Shown here piece after piece: positions 14,486 through 24,191 of a stretch of DNA of 34,404 nt (position 1 is the stretch's first letter; each line of letters starts with the position of its first letter). The DNA comes from Butyrivibrio sp. Lineage in GTDB: Bacteria; Bacillota; Clostridia; Lachnospirales; Lachnospiraceae. Position numbers and translations under genes: made by a program. The stretch covers positions 1 through 34,404 of the forward strand of contig SVFV01000036.1 of assembly GCA_015056655.1 (NCBI GenBank). The letters are read 5' to 3'. The notes beneath the pieces were generated by a model. It did no database searches. It had not been told where the DNA came from and saw only the letters and a list, made by a program, of their open reading frames with translations.

Positions 14486-15322
14486 TTATGACTTAACTGC
14501 TCCGGCAGTCATACCTTCAACGATATACTTCTGAGCAAGAAAATATACAATAACTGTTGGAATCATTGCTATCAAAGCTGCCGCAAATGCCATATTTATC
14601 TCATTTGAATACTCTCCAAAGAAATAGAACTGCATCAAAGGTAGTGTTCTTGCTGTTTCCTTTTGGCACATAATCATTGGAAGGAAGAAGTCATTCCATG
14701 ATGCCAGAAAACATAAAACAATAACAGTCATTGTTATAGGTTTAAGCAGCGGAAATACAATCTTATAAAAAATCTGGAATCTGTTACATCCATCAATACT
14801 TGCAGCCTCTTCAAGAGCTATCGGAACACCTTTTATGAATCCTGTATAAAGGAAAACATAATATCCCATATATACTCCAATTTCTGTAAATATCAGCCCC
14901 CATATTGTATTTAGTGCATGCATAGATGATATTTCCTTGTAAAGAGGAAACATTATTGTCTGAAAAGGAATAAGTATGACCATCTGAAATACATAAAAGA
15001 TAAAATTATATACTCTATTATTTTTTCTTATTATGATATATGCACTCATGGAGCAGATAAATACAATAAAGAACACTACAAAAGCAGCTACGATCACGCT
15101 ATTTTTTACTGAATTAAAATAATTCTTAAGCGCAAAGGCCGATCTGAAGTTTTCCAGATATACAGATGTCGGAAAAGCCAACCTGGTCTTAGCAAATTCT
15201 GACTTGGATTTAAATGCATAACAAATTGCGACATAAAACGGTGCAAGGCATATCAGTGAAAATATGCAAAGAACCATAACTCTTGCTGCGGTAGAGACTC
15301 TTCTTTTCATTTTCTTATTCAT
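14486..15322 (-). CDS. Carbohydrate ABC transporter permease (MalG type)
   Basis: The 278-residue protein has about six membrane helices and an EAA loop, EEAASIDGCNRFQIFYKIVF, for contact with the ATPase. The C terminus VEGMTAGAVKS is characteristic of CUT1 MalG-like permeases. It abuts the partner permease gene (1-bp overlap). No ATPase gene is encoded here; CUT1 importers of Firmicutes commonly share one MsmX-type ATPase encoded elsewhere. Confidence 0.92.
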   Translation of the reverse strand: MNKKMKRRVSTAARVMVLCIFSLICLAPFYVAICYAFKSKSEFAKTRLAFPTSVYLENFRSAFALKNYFNSVKNSVIVAAFVVFFIVFICSMSAYIIIRKNNRVYNFIFYVFQMVILIPFQTIMFPLYKEISSMHALNTIWGLIFTEIGVYMGYYVFLYTGFIKGVPIALEEAASIDGCNRFQIFYKIVFPLLKPITMTVIVLCFLASWNDFFLPMIMCQKETARTLPLMQFYFFGEYSNEINMAFAAALIAMIPTVIVYFLAQKYIVEGMTAGAVKS

Positions 15323-16185
15323 TACATCTCTACCTCCCTCTTTCTAAGTAATCTGGTAATTATATTGGATACGACAATGCAAAATATCAGATATATTACA
15401 GCCATAGTCTGACCATATCCAACCTTGTTAAAGGGAAATAGATACTGATATATGTAGAATGCCATGGATTCACTTGCATGCGCAGGTCCCCCACTTGTGG
15501 CAATATATGAATAGTCATACATCCTGAATCCACCTGCAATCCATAAAGGAATACAGTATGTGAATGCCGGTGCGATCATTGGAATTGTTATATTCCAGAA
15601 TTTCTGAAAAAAGTTAGCTCCATCAATTGTTGCAGCCTCATAAAAATCCGATGATACCCCTTTAAGAGCTGCCAGATATATCATCATTGCAAGGCCTATT
15701 TCTTTCCAGATAGCCATTGCACAAAGTCCCATCAATACAGTCTTGGCAGAGATTAGCGGGCTGCTCCATCCAAACAGACTAAAGAAATCATTATAGACGT
15801 ACATCCACATATAGGACACCAGGACAAGACTTACTACAAGGGGTATAAAAATAATACTTTTTATGATATTTACCCCCTTAAATTCGTGCTCAACAAGTAA
15901 TGCAAGTCCAAGTCCAAGCACATTTATGGCCACCATAGTAACTATTGTAAATATCATTGTGTTTCTGATTGGCAAAATAAGATTTTTATCCGAAAACAGC
16001 TTTATATAATTTTTTAATCCAACCGGATTCATAACCTTGCTCATACCATTCCAATCGGTAAATGTATATTTAAATCCGCTAATCAGAGGAATGATTATGA
16101 TAATAGTAAAAATTATTATTGCCGGAAAAACAAATATAAAATCCAATAATTCCGCTTTAATCTTTCTTATTTGTTTACTCCCCAT
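15322..16185 (-). CDS. Carbohydrate ABC transporter permease (MalF/UgpA type)
   Basis: The 287-residue protein has six predicted helices and the EAA loop YEAATIDGANFFQKFWNITI. The region FTDWNGMSKVMNPVGLKNY after helix 1 is typical of CUT1 permeases. It forms the membrane channel with the MalG-type protein. A stem-loop separates it from the binding-protein gene upstream. Confidence 0.92.
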   Translation of the reverse strand: MGSKQIRKIKAELLDFIFVFPAIIIFTIIIIIPLISGFKYTFTDWNGMSKVMNPVGLKNYIKLFSDKNLILPIRNTMIFTIVTMVAINVLGLGLALLVEHEFKGVNIIKSIIFIPLVVSLVLVSYMWMYVYNDFFSLFGWSSPLISAKTVLMGLCAMAIWKEIGLAMMIYLAALKGVSSDFYEAATIDGANFFQKFWNITIPMIAPAFTYCIPLWIAGGFRMYDYSYIATSGGPAHASESMAFYIYQYLFPFNKVGYGQTMAVIYLIFCIVVSNIITRLLRKREVEM

Positions 16186-16223
16186 TTAAAAATCCACCCT
16201 TTTTCTCTTTTCGTCCGATATAA

Positions 16224-16249
16224 AAGGGGAATCAATCCTGATTCCCCTT
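16224..16249 (-). other. Intercistronic stem-loop between binding protein and permease genes
   Basis: AAGGGGAATCA (16224-16234) and TGATTCCCCTT (16239-16249) form a perfect 11-bp stem with a 4-nt loop, without a following U-tract. Such stems often protect the binding-protein mRNA and lower expression of the permeases. Confidence 0.65.
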
Positions 16250-16260
16250 ATACTGATTAT

Positions 16261-17625
16261 TTATCTTGCTGCTGCAAATTCATTATCAAACTGTTCTATG
16301 TACTCTTCCGGTGTTCTGTTATCATCCATAGCAAAATCCCTGTTACAGTTTGCATATGCAGTATCAAACTGACCAACGAATGTTGCTATTGATGCCCATG
16401 CAGAGCCGGGCTTATTAGCTATCTCATTTGCTATATCTATAGCAGCAGGAGGAAGTGTATCACACTCTACATCTTTAAGAGCACTAAGCTGTGAACAATC
16501 ACCACACCAGGTTGCATTTGCTTCTTTTGTTGTTGCATACTCGAGGAATAACAGTGCATTTTCCTCATTTGCAGAATCCTTAGCAACCATCCAGCAATCA
16601 TCTATAGCCACCGGTACAGAAACATCAGCGGCATTTGATTCAGAAGGATAAGCAAATCCACCAAAATTGCCATCAGGATTGTAATCCATAATTGCTCCAA
16701 GTCCCCATGTTCCGATGATGATCATTGCAGTCTCGCCATTTGCAAACATCTGCTCTGCAGTGGCTGTATCTACCTGTTTTCTGTCATCATTCTGATAATT
16801 GTTCATTATTGTTCGCCACTGTTCCAAAGCCTGTGCATATTCGGGAAAATCAGCAAGAGATGCTCCTTCCATAAGATCTTTACTACTTGTAGGATGGTTT
16901 AAATACTTTGTTCCATAGAAGATTGTGTACCAGTTAGCTCCAAAAGAAATGTTATCCTGATATCCGGCTGCGCAAGGAGTTATGCCGGCAGCCTTGAGTT
17001 TTTCACATGTATCTATGAACTCTTCATATGTTGTGGGAACAGAAAGTCCCTGTGCTTCGAAAATGTCCTTATTATAGAAAACAACATTTGCCATCTGATC
17101 AAGTGGAATTCCATAAATACCGTTATCGATCGTTACACTCTGCTTTGATGAATCAAGTAGAGCATCTACAAATGGCTGATCACTAAGATCTCTGATAAGT
17201 CCTGAGCCAACAAGATCTGAAAAAGTCTTGGGCTGTCCGAAAATAATATCGGGCTGTTCTCCTGTAGAAAATCTTAACTTTACAACATCGGAATAATTAT
17301 CCATCGGCATAGATTCTGCATTAACTTTTATGTCAGGGTGAGCAGCTTCAAATCCTGCTACAAGATCATCAAAAGCTTTTAATTTTGCAGTTTCTGTCAG
17401 ATAATGAACAATCGTGATCTCTTTTGTAGCTTCTGTTGTCTCCGCTTTTGCGGTCTCTTCATCAGCTACAGTTTCCTCTGATCCTTCAGATACCTCTTCA
17501 GTAGCTTTGTCAGTACTGTTATCCGGCTGTGCCTCGGCACTCTCCCCACCTGTCTGGCCGCATCCTGCTAACAGGCTTATAGTCATAGCCGAGCAGCACA
17601 AAATACTGATTAGTTTCTTTTTCAT
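16261..17625 (-). CDS. Sugar-binding lipoprotein of the ABC importer
   Basis: The 454-residue precursor has a lipoprotein signal peptide ending SLLAGC (Cys22). A low-complexity Thr/Glu/Ala linker (about 25-70) follows, then a SBP_bac_1 fold (TIVHYLTETAKLKAFDDLVA, later GTWGLGAIMDYNPDGNFGGF). AGGAGG before the ATG at 17625 sets the start; an ATG ten codons upstream lacks an RBS. It captures an oligosaccharide outside the membrane for the two permeases. It is the first gene of the operon, which ends with esterase and glycosidase. The two-component pair encoded just upstream is the likely activator. Confidence 0.92.
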   Translation of the reverse strand: MKKKLISILCCSAMTISLLAGCGQTGGESAEAQPDNSTDKATEEVSEGSEETVADEETAKAETTEATKEITIVHYLTETAKLKAFDDLVAGFEAAHPDIKVNAESMPMDNYSDVVKLRFSTGEQPDIIFGQPKTFSDLVGSGLIRDLSDQPFVDALLDSSKQSVTIDNGIYGIPLDQMANVVFYNKDIFEAQGLSVPTTYEEFIDTCEKLKAAGITPCAAGYQDNISFGANWYTIFYGTKYLNHPTSSKDLMEGASLADFPEYAQALEQWRTIMNNYQNDDRKQVDTATAEQMFANGETAMIIIGTWGLGAIMDYNPDGNFGGFAYPSESNAADVSVPVAIDDCWMVAKDSANEENALLFLEYATTKEANATWCGDCSQLSALKDVECDTLPPAAIDIANEIANKPGSAWASIATFVGQFDTAYANCNRDFAMDDNRTPEEYIEQFDNEFAAAR

Positions 17626-17727
17626 ATCATCCCTCCTATTTATGAAATGTATCAACTACATGTATAATGTTAATCTGCTTTTTAATGATAATAAATTCCA
17701 TAATCTAATCAGTTTATATAAAATAAA

Positions 17728-17768
17728 GATGCTAAGATTTTAACAAAACATATCAAAATCTTAGCATC
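17728..17768 (-). terminator. Terminator after the response-regulator gene
   Basis: Perfect 14-bp arms GATGCTAAGATTTT (17728-17741) and AAAATCTTAGCATC (17755-17768) start a few bases after the regulator stop. The minus-strand continuation is T-rich. It separates the regulator pair from the importer operon, whose own promoter must lie in 17626-17727. Confidence 0.8.
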
Positions 17769-17772
17769 TGTT

Positions 17773-19386
17773 TTATATACTGTCTTTTGAAAAATAATCC
17801 GTTGGAGATATCCCGGTCTCTTTCTTAAACAGCTGATAGAAATATGCATAATTGCTAAACCCGGTCAATTCAGCGATTTCATAAACTTTTAGCTTACCTT
17901 CTTTTAAAAAAATAATTGCCTGCTTTATCCGAATCTTGTTCAGTATATTTGTAAATGTTTCACCCATTTCTTTTTTCAAAATTCTGCATATGTGTATCGA
18001 TGAAATATCAACAGCATCAGCCACATCCTGCAAAGTGATTTTCTCCATGTAGTGACTGTTTAGATAATCCAATACATGAATTACATTAGGTGAATACATT
18101 GTCTTCTCTTTAGCCTTAACAAAACTAATATATGACCTTACATATTCAACACAATATTCATATACTTCCTTAATACTTCTGGCTTCTGTGATATCCCTGC
18201 TTATCTCATTTATTGATTTCATAAAAGAATAATCATAATCAAAATGGTTTGCGGAGCATACACTGTTAACCATGATGCAGGCATGTATGAACAATGTTTT
18301 TACGTATTCAGTATCATAATAATCCGATGTAATAATCTGTTCATATACCCTATCAAGAGAATCATACGCTGCCTCCGGTTCGTTCTTCAGGCAACCGTAA
18401 AAATGGTCTATTTCAGATATCAGATTATGATCATTAGAAAAACTTTTACTCTCAAAAAAATCATGATGAATTATGTTTTTGTTTTCTACGAAAAACCTTG
18501 TATTAAAAGTCAGCTCAGCCTCTTCGTATGCTTTGCATATAGAAGAAATCTGTTTGTGAAAGCTACTGATACAAATAATTATATCGTCACTTTCCCTAAT
18601 TACCATGTCGCGAATGCAGTTGGCCAAATAAATAGAATGCGTATCATATTCTTTATTTAAAAGTACCCCTTTATGAAGTACCAGGACAATTATTGTCTTG
18701 TCCATAATTGCATAGACCAACCTTGTCTGCTGGTCTATTATTCGTTTTAATGCCTTTTTTGAAACCTCAACAAACATGTTCAGGTCAGAATTGTCATCCA
18801 TCCTGCTTATCTGAAAAATGAAAAAGCCCGAGTAGCTACCGTAATTTTCATGAATCAGTTCATCTAATTCAACTGCAGACTTGTTATATCCGCTCACTGA
18901 GTCCAAAAGAAGGTTCTTCATATATTTCAAAGAAGCTTCCTGTTTCTCTTTAAGCAGCTCCTCTTTCTTTTCCTGCAGTGTACATATTGCCTCTTTTCTT
19001 TCATGTATGAAAACAAGTTCCCTTTGTATCTTCCTGATTACATCTACTACTTCCTGTGATTCAACAGGTTTAAGCAGATAATCACTCACACCCAAATGAA
19101 TGCATTCCTTAACATAATCAAATTCATCATATCCGGTAATTATGACTGTTCTGCATAATATCCCTTTTTCCTTTATCTTTTTAGTTATCTCAATTCCGGA
19201 AAATCCGGGCATGCGAATATCCAAAAATGCCATGTCAGGCTGTAATAACAATATGTCCTTTAAAGCTTTATCGCCGTCTCCCGCTTCACCAACTATTTCG
19301 CAATCATATTCCTCCCAAGGAAAACTTTTTACTAATGATTGCTTAAACAGTTCATTATCATCTGCTATATATACCCTATATTTCAT
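17773..19386 (-). CDS. YesN-type response regulator with AraC output domain
   Basis: The 537-residue protein has an N-terminal receiver (KYRVYIADDNELFKQSL; phospho-acceptor Asp56 in FLDIRMP; LLKPVES near 100). A long central linker follows, then a C-terminal double HTH of the AraC type (about 430-535: YMEKITLQDVADAVDISSIH, then EIAELTGFSNYAYFYQLFKK). GGTGGG before the ATG supports this start; a TTG five codons upstream is less likely. It lies 21 bp downstream of its sensor gene. YesN-type regulators activate neighbouring sugar ABC operons; here that is the xylo-oligosaccharide-like importer. Confidence 0.93.
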   Translation of the reverse strand: MKYRVYIADDNELFKQSLVKSFPWEEYDCEIVGEAGDGDKALKDILLLQPDMAFLDIRMPGFSGIEITKKIKEKGILCRTVIITGYDEFDYVKECIHLGVSDYLLKPVESQEVVDVIRKIQRELVFIHERKEAICTLQEKKEELLKEKQEASLKYMKNLLLDSVSGYNKSAVELDELIHENYGSYSGFFIFQISRMDDNSDLNMFVEVSKKALKRIIDQQTRLVYAIMDKTIIVLVLHKGVLLNKEYDTHSIYLANCIRDMVIRESDDIIICISSFHKQISSICKAYEEAELTFNTRFFVENKNIIHHDFFESKSFSNDHNLISEIDHFYGCLKNEPEAAYDSLDRVYEQIITSDYYDTEYVKTLFIHACIMVNSVCSANHFDYDYSFMKSINEISRDITEARSIKEVYEYCVEYVRSYISFVKAKEKTMYSPNVIHVLDYLNSHYMEKITLQDVADAVDISSIHICRILKKEMGETFTNILNKIRIKQAIIFLKEGKLKVYEIAELTGFSNYAYFYQLFKKETGISPTDYFSKDSI

Positions 19387-19407
19387 ACTTTTTCCCACCA
19401 AAAGACA

Positions 19408-21111
19408 CTAAATATGATATGGCATTCTCAGAACAACATTTGTACCTTCCTCCAAAGTGCTTTCGATATCTATGCCATATTCATCTCCATATAAAATCTG
19501 TAACCTTCTCTTTACGCTATTTAACCCTATGTGATACTTCTCATAATCTCTTGAATTGTTTAGAATCTCCGACAAAGTTTCTTCGGACATACCCTTTCCA
19601 TTATCTGAGATTTTTATAATAAGATTATTACCCTCCCGACTCCCTATTATGCAAAGAAATCCGTCCCTGAGTTTTTCTTCCAAACCGTATTTTATGGAAT
19701 TCTCCACTATAGGCTGCAAAATAAGCTTCGGAACAAGCGCATCTTTTACTGTATCATCTACTTCAATTACCCAGTCAATTCTGTCGCCCATTATCATATT
19801 TTGCAATGACAGATACTGTTCAATATAAGTCGTCTCATCCAAAAGTGTTATTTCCTGATTTTCTCCATATATGGATGTTCTTAAAATCCTTGCAAGCTTT
19901 GTGATACATTTAGATATCTCATCCTCACCATGCAATTTTGCTATTGAATTTATACTTTCCAGCGTATTATATAAAAAATGCGGATTCATCTGTGCTACAA
20001 GAGCATTTAGTTCAGACCGTTCAGTAAGGACTGTGCTCTCAGCAAGCTTATTTATATAATTATTAAGCTCTCTGTTCATCTCATTAAATTTCTCACAGAG
20101 AATTGTTGTCTCATCATTAGCACGCGGGATTATATCTTCTGCTTTCTCCCCAATCTTTATGCGCTCAAAATTTTTTATTATTGACGTAATATTGCCAGTC
20201 ATAGTAGCAGATAAACCATATGTTATCATGCCCATTATTATTATTATGGCGACTTCAACCAACATAAATGTTCTCATGAATTCATGAATAGCACTGTCCA
20301 GAACATCACCGGCAATAAATGTCGCAAGCGTCCATGATTTTGATTTAATCTTCGCCTCAGTAACATAATAATCTTTTACTGTAGTTCCTGAATTAGGAAC
20401 GTATGCCTTTGCTACGTTTATAAAACCCTTTCCACATGTAAGAAGATTATTTTCCTTATCATAAATAACAATATTATTATTTAGATCCTTTTCGATACTT
20501 GCACACTGGTCAATTAAGTATTCTTTTCCAACCTCTACGCACAATATTCCCTTATATTTACAATCCTCGGGGTCTAATACTGTTTTGACCATATATAATG
20601 TATCTGCTTCCTCATCCAAGGCCAGCCATATTGTTTTCCCTTTATGTGAGATCAGTTCATCCTTGTTTTCTTTAATGTATCTGTATATATCGAAGGATTT
20701 GAAATCTTCTAAGCTTAATCCATTTTTGTCATAGTAAAATGAACATCCAAAAGGATCATATAAATATAACGAATGCGTCGGTAAATGGACTGAATCGAGC
20801 ATAACGCCAAGCCCTTTTAACCTATGGCTTACGTCATGTTTTGATGCCAGGTCTATATTGTCCTGATAGGAAAAAATATTGCTATCTTTTAAGACATAAA
20901 CTACTCTCTCTTCAAGCGTTTGCAGATTTTTTGACATATTTTCCGCCATCTGCTCTGTCATCTGCTTACTGTATGAGATAACCTGTTTTGTCATTCTTTT
21001 CCCTACAAAATAGTATACCGTAGCAGATACTACACAAATTAGCAAAAGCTGTACAATAACATATGAAATAAACACTTTAGCTCTAATCGATAAATACTTC
21101 GCTTGTCCCAT
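19408..21111 (-). CDS. YesM-type sensor histidine kinase
   Basis: The 567-residue protein has helix 1 (about 12-35), an extracellular Cache-like sensor (about 40-275), helix 2 (about 278-303) and a HAMP segment. The His_kinase box is QMNPHFLYNTLESI (His378). The ATPase domain has PIVENSIKYGLEE (N box), ISDNGKGMS and IGLNSVKRRLQILYG. This is the LytS/YesM class. It phosphorylates the regulator encoded next to it, probably in response to a sugar or to the loaded binding lipoprotein. RBS GGAGG. Confidence 0.93.
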   Translation of the reverse strand: MGQAKYLSIRAKVFISYVIVQLLLICVVSATVYYFVGKRMTKQVISYSKQMTEQMAENMSKNLQTLEERVVYVLKDSNIFSYQDNIDLASKHDVSHRLKGLGVMLDSVHLPTHSLYLYDPFGCSFYYDKNGLSLEDFKSFDIYRYIKENKDELISHKGKTIWLALDEEADTLYMVKTVLDPEDCKYKGILCVEVGKEYLIDQCASIEKDLNNNIVIYDKENNLLTCGKGFINVAKAYVPNSGTTVKDYYVTEAKIKSKSWTLATFIAGDVLDSAIHEFMRTFMLVEVAIIIIMGMITYGLSATMTGNITSIIKNFERIKIGEKAEDIIPRANDETTILCEKFNEMNRELNNYINKLAESTVLTERSELNALVAQMNPHFLYNTLESINSIAKLHGEDEISKCITKLARILRTSIYGENQEITLLDETTYIEQYLSLQNMIMGDRIDWVIEVDDTVKDALVPKLILQPIVENSIKYGLEEKLRDGFLCIIGSREGNNLIIKISDNGKGMSEETLSEILNNSRDYEKYHIGLNSVKRRLQILYGDEYGIDIESTLEEGTNVVLRMPYHI

Positions 21112-21151
21112 TCAGGGTCTGCCTCCGTAATTTTTTCCATAACCTTTCGCG

Positions 21152-21180
21152 ATAATTCCGGAATAGAACCATTCGCTCAA
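21152..21180 (-). promoter_or_regulatory. Candidate promoter of the two-component operon
   Basis: On the minus strand TTGAGC (21180-21175), 17 bp, AATTAT (21157-21152), about 40 bp upstream of the kinase start. Both boxes are only partial matches. The spacer contains a TTCCGGAA palindrome. Confidence 0.35.
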
Positions 21181-21406
21181 ATTGAGATTGGGGATGGATA
21201 ATTCTCAAGAGTTTTATAGCTCAATGGTATAAAATTATGTGGTTCTTCATATCGCATTTAACAAAACTAACAGCCAAGATCATGCGTTTTTCATATTTAT
21301 AATCCTTTCAAACTCCGCTTTGTATAATGCAATTACAGGGGTATTTTACCTCAAACTGATAGAAATTCAAAATCAAACCTCTATCTCTGCGATGATTTAG
21401 CAATGA

Positions 21407-21697
21407 ATCATATTTGTTAGTATTACCTGCACTTTGGCCATCATATCATTATCTTCAATAGCCATGACAGGATGTGGCAGTGCAGCAAGTAAACCCGTGT
21501 CAGATTTTAACCTTGAAGTTAATAGGACCATACATACCGATAGCGGATGGTATATTATGAAGCAAAATGATCACGATACAGTTAAACTGTATATGCACAG
21601 CAATGATTGGGATAAAGTCCCCACCTATTGTATCGCGTTTAATGTTTTTTCTACATATTTTATTTTTTTACGGATTTCCTGTATTTTATCGGTGTAA
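21407..21697 (+). pseudogene. Fossil lipoprotein gene
   Basis: After a stop at 21404 a frame reads IIFVSITCTLAIISLSSIAM then TGCG, a near-complete lipoprotein signal peptide that has lost its start and basic N terminus. The mature part (SDFNLEVNRTIHTDSGWYIM, VKLYMHSNDWDKVPTYC) then runs into the convergent AraC gene. A TTG at 21434 is the only internal start and would cut the signal peptide short. Best read as a truncated gene. From 21181 to 21400 I see nothing clear. Confidence 0.5.
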
Positions 21698-22553
21698 TAT
21701 CCTCATATTTCCTAAATGCGCTAATTAGTCCTCTTACATCTGAAAAGCCACAGTCCATGGCAATGTCAGTTACACAGCGATCCGTTCCCAATAGTTGCTG
21801 CTTTGCAGCTGTTAATCTTGTCTTAGTAAGGTATTCTTTATAAGAAATATCTGTATATTTTTTGAACACTCTGGAAAAATAGGTTGGAGTAAACCCAAAC
21901 TTGCCTGCCAGAGACACTTCATCAATTGGATTTCTGAAGTTGTTCTCAATGTAAGCCATTACTCTCCTCATATTCTCAACATTTCTGCTTTCAGCATCTG
22001 ATATTATGTCTTTTTTGAGAACCAGGTCTTCTTTGCACATATGATAAACAAGTTCATATACAAGAGAAGTGATGTGTATATGCTCATATTTCCCTAATTG
22101 AGAATCCGGATAGCCATACTTTGATAACTCATATGCTATTTCTTTGGGTCTTTCTGTCTCCGGGTGCCAGATTGGTTTAAACTTGAGTAGATCAAAATTG
22201 GGCAATGCTTTTCTGAATACGGTGTCACTTATCCTGAGGCATACTCCAATGAATCGTGGTTTCCCCTCTATAAAAGGAATTTTTGAAAATGTATTTCCAT
22301 GAATACTTCCGGGATTTATTATCAGGAATTCATCCCTTTCTGTCTCTACTCTTTTACCGTCCATCTGTGTCACCAGACTTCCATCAACACAGACATTGAT
22401 TTCAACATCGTTATGCCAGTGGAGAGGTACCATAAAATCTGCGCCTTTATGAAAAAGAGGTTCTCCATCATAATAAATGCTTATTATATTACACGGGATT
22501 TCGTTATAGTATTCCACTATTTCGTTTACAATCTTCTCTTCTGTATTTTTCAT
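21660..22553 (-). CDS. AraC-family regulator with cupin sensor domain
   Basis: The 297-residue protein has an N-terminal cupin-like AraC ligand domain (about 25-110: VPLHWHNDVEINVCVDGSLV, later FLIINPGSIHG). The C-terminal double HTH (about 195-292) reads VSLAGKFGFTPTYFSRVFKK then VTDIAMDCGFSDVRGLISAF. It is transcribed away from the GPH transporter gene. Two copies of a 17-bp dyad in the shared 182-bp gap are its probable operators. It likely activates the transporter-carboxylesterase operon in response to a sugar. Confidence 0.9.
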   Translation of the reverse strand: MKNTEEKIVNEIVEYYNEIPCNIISIYYDGEPLFHKGADFMVPLHWHNDVEINVCVDGSLVTQMDGKRVETERDEFLIINPGSIHGNTFSKIPFIEGKPRFIGVCLRISDTVFRKALPNFDLLKFKPIWHPETERPKEIAYELSKYGYPDSQLGKYEHIHITSLVYELVYHMCKEDLVLKKDIISDAESRNVENMRRVMAYIENNFRNPIDEVSLAGKFGFTPTYFSRVFKKYTDISYKEYLTKTRLTAAKQQLLGTDRCVTDIAMDCGFSDVRGLISAFRKYEDITPIKYRKSVKK

Positions 22554-22574
22554 TTCATGCTCCGCTAAAACCTA

Positions 22575-22591
22575 GTGCAAATTTTTGCAAT
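22575..22591. promoter_or_regulatory. Putative AraC operator, copy 1
   Basis: GTGCAAATTTTTGCAAT contains a perfect dyad, TGCAAA-TT-TTTGCA. It lies 22 bp upstream of the AraC-type gene and is repeated 108 bp away before the transporter gene. Confidence 0.65.
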
Positions 22592-22682
22592 ACTCAAAGT
22601 CAAATAACGTAAAGACATTCTCTTAAATTTCAAATATGATACCAATATGTTCGCAGGATTGCAATAATTAATCACAATTGTT

Positions 22683-22699
22683 GTACAAATTTTTGCAAT
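22683..22699. promoter_or_regulatory. Putative AraC operator, copy 2, at the transporter promoter
   Basis: GTACAAATTTTTGCAAT differs from copy 1 at one base, in the same orientation. It sits at the -35 region of the transporter gene (a possible promoter is TTGTAC at 22681, 18 bp, TATTAG at 22705). This is the expected place for an activator of the AraC family. Confidence 0.65.
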
Positions 22700-22735
22700 T
22701 TCTGTATTAGTATTTCATAACAGTGGGAGGAAAAA

Positions 22736-24157
22736 ATGAAAACAAATGTAATGGGTAAATTAGGGAAAATCAGTTACGCCGTGTATTTCGCAGGTCAGAT
22801 ATGCTTCTATTGCCTTGTTGGCATGTTTGTAAGCACCTTCATGACAGATATTGGCATATCACTCGCGGCTGTAAGCATGATTCTGGTAATTGCCAGGATA
22901 TGGGATGCGATCAACGATCCTATCTTTGGTGTGATTGTTGATAAAACAAAATGGAAAAGCGGCAGAAAATATCTTCCTTGGATCAAAATATCCACAGGTC
23001 TTATCACTGCTTTTTCAATTGCTGTATTCTTCTGTCCTGCATCACTTCCGTCAGGCATGAAAACAGTCTGGGTGGGAATTGCATACATATGCTGGGGCAT
23101 GAGCTATACCATGTGTGACATTCCGATATATGCACTGCCTACAGCGATGACCGATGATACAAAAGAAAGATCCGTGATCATTTCCTATGGTCGTATCGCT
23201 TGCACAATAGCTGGAGGATTCATCACGCTGCTCTTTCCTATTATGAGATCAACTTTGGGATGGACAGCAACTGGACTTATTTTCTCAGTTGTTGGAGGCC
23301 TTTTGATGATCCCTGCAGCATTTAACATCAAGGAAACCGGCACCAAAGCATCTTCAGAGAGCGTGAAATTTTCAGAAATGATCGCCTGCGTAGTAAAGAA
23401 TAAATATCTACTTATCTACTACGGCGCATTTATTGCATCCGGATGCTTGAATTTTGCAAATGTAACAGGTCTTTACTTTGCAAGATATTGCCTTGGAAAT
23501 GAAGCAAAAGCATCATTAGTATCACTGTGTACTATGATTCCTTCATTCATCGTAATGTTTATTGTTCCCTTGGTAATAAGGAAACTTGATAAATTTAGTA
23601 TTTATCATGCCTGCCTCATAATGTCTGCTCTACTTGGCATAATTCGTTTTGCAGCAGGCTATGAAAACACCGCTATTTTCTACACTCTTCTTGTGGGACA
23701 GGGAATCTTTACAGCAGTCACAGGTATTTTGATGTATATGTTCACACCTGATATCGTTGAGTATGGCAACTTTGCTAATGGCTCAGGCGGAGCCGGAATA
23801 ATGTTCTCAATCCAGACTTTCTCGGCTAAGCTGACATCTGCTATAAGTGGTGCTTTAGGTATCTCAATGCTCGGCATGTTCGGATTCCAGACTGGTGAAA
23901 ATGCTGTTCAGAGCGCATCAGCAGTAAACGGCATCTGGATCTGTACATCTCTCATTCCGGCAATTGGGATCGGATTATCAGCTGTCATTCTTCTTTTCTA
24001 CAAATTGAGAGATAAAAATGTACAGATTATGGCAGAGGCAAACAGTGGAAGAATATCAAGAGCTGCTGCAATTGAAAGTCTTAGAAAAAATGGTTGGAAA
24101 GAATCTATTGCGCCTATGTTGGATAATTCAGCTGTTTATGTCAAAGATATCGCTTAA
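22736..24157 (+). CDS. GPH-family sugar:cation symporter
   Basis: The 473-residue protein has about twelve membrane helices. Hallmarks of the glycoside-pentoside-hexuronide (MelB) family are DAINDPIFGVIVDKTKWKSG with RKYLPW in the loop 2-3 region, and IPIYALPTAMTDDTKERS in helix 4-5. Symporters of this family import pentosides or short xylosides. GGGAGG precedes the ATG. The gene is followed within 35 bp by a carboxylesterase gene, so imported substrate is probably an acylated glycoside. Confidence 0.92.
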   Translation: MKTNVMGKLGKISYAVYFAGQICFYCLVGMFVSTFMTDIGISLAAVSMILVIARIWDAINDPIFGVIVDKTKWKSGRKYLPWIKISTGLITAFSIAVFFCPASLPSGMKTVWVGIAYICWGMSYTMCDIPIYALPTAMTDDTKERSVIISYGRIACTIAGGFITLLFPIMRSTLGWTATGLIFSVVGGLLMIPAAFNIKETGTKASSESVKFSEMIACVVKNKYLLIYYGAFIASGCLNFANVTGLYFARYCLGNEAKASLVSLCTMIPSFIVMFIVPLVIRKLDKFSIYHACLIMSALLGIIRFAAGYENTAIFYTLLVGQGIFTAVTGILMYMFTPDIVEYGNFANGSGGAGIMFSIQTFSAKLTSAISGALGISMLGMFGFQTGENAVQSASAVNGIWICTSLIPAIGIGLSAVILLFYKLRDKNVQIMAEANSGRISRAAAIESLRKNGWKESIAPMLDNSAVYVKDIA

Positions 24158-24191
24158 GCAGATATAACAAATAATCAGGAGTAATGTAAAA

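Noticed and set aside
14486..17625. Complete ABC importer including ATPase
   Set aside because: No nucleotide-binding-domain gene (Walker A/LSGGQ) occurs in the window; a shared ATPase encoded elsewhere must be assumed.
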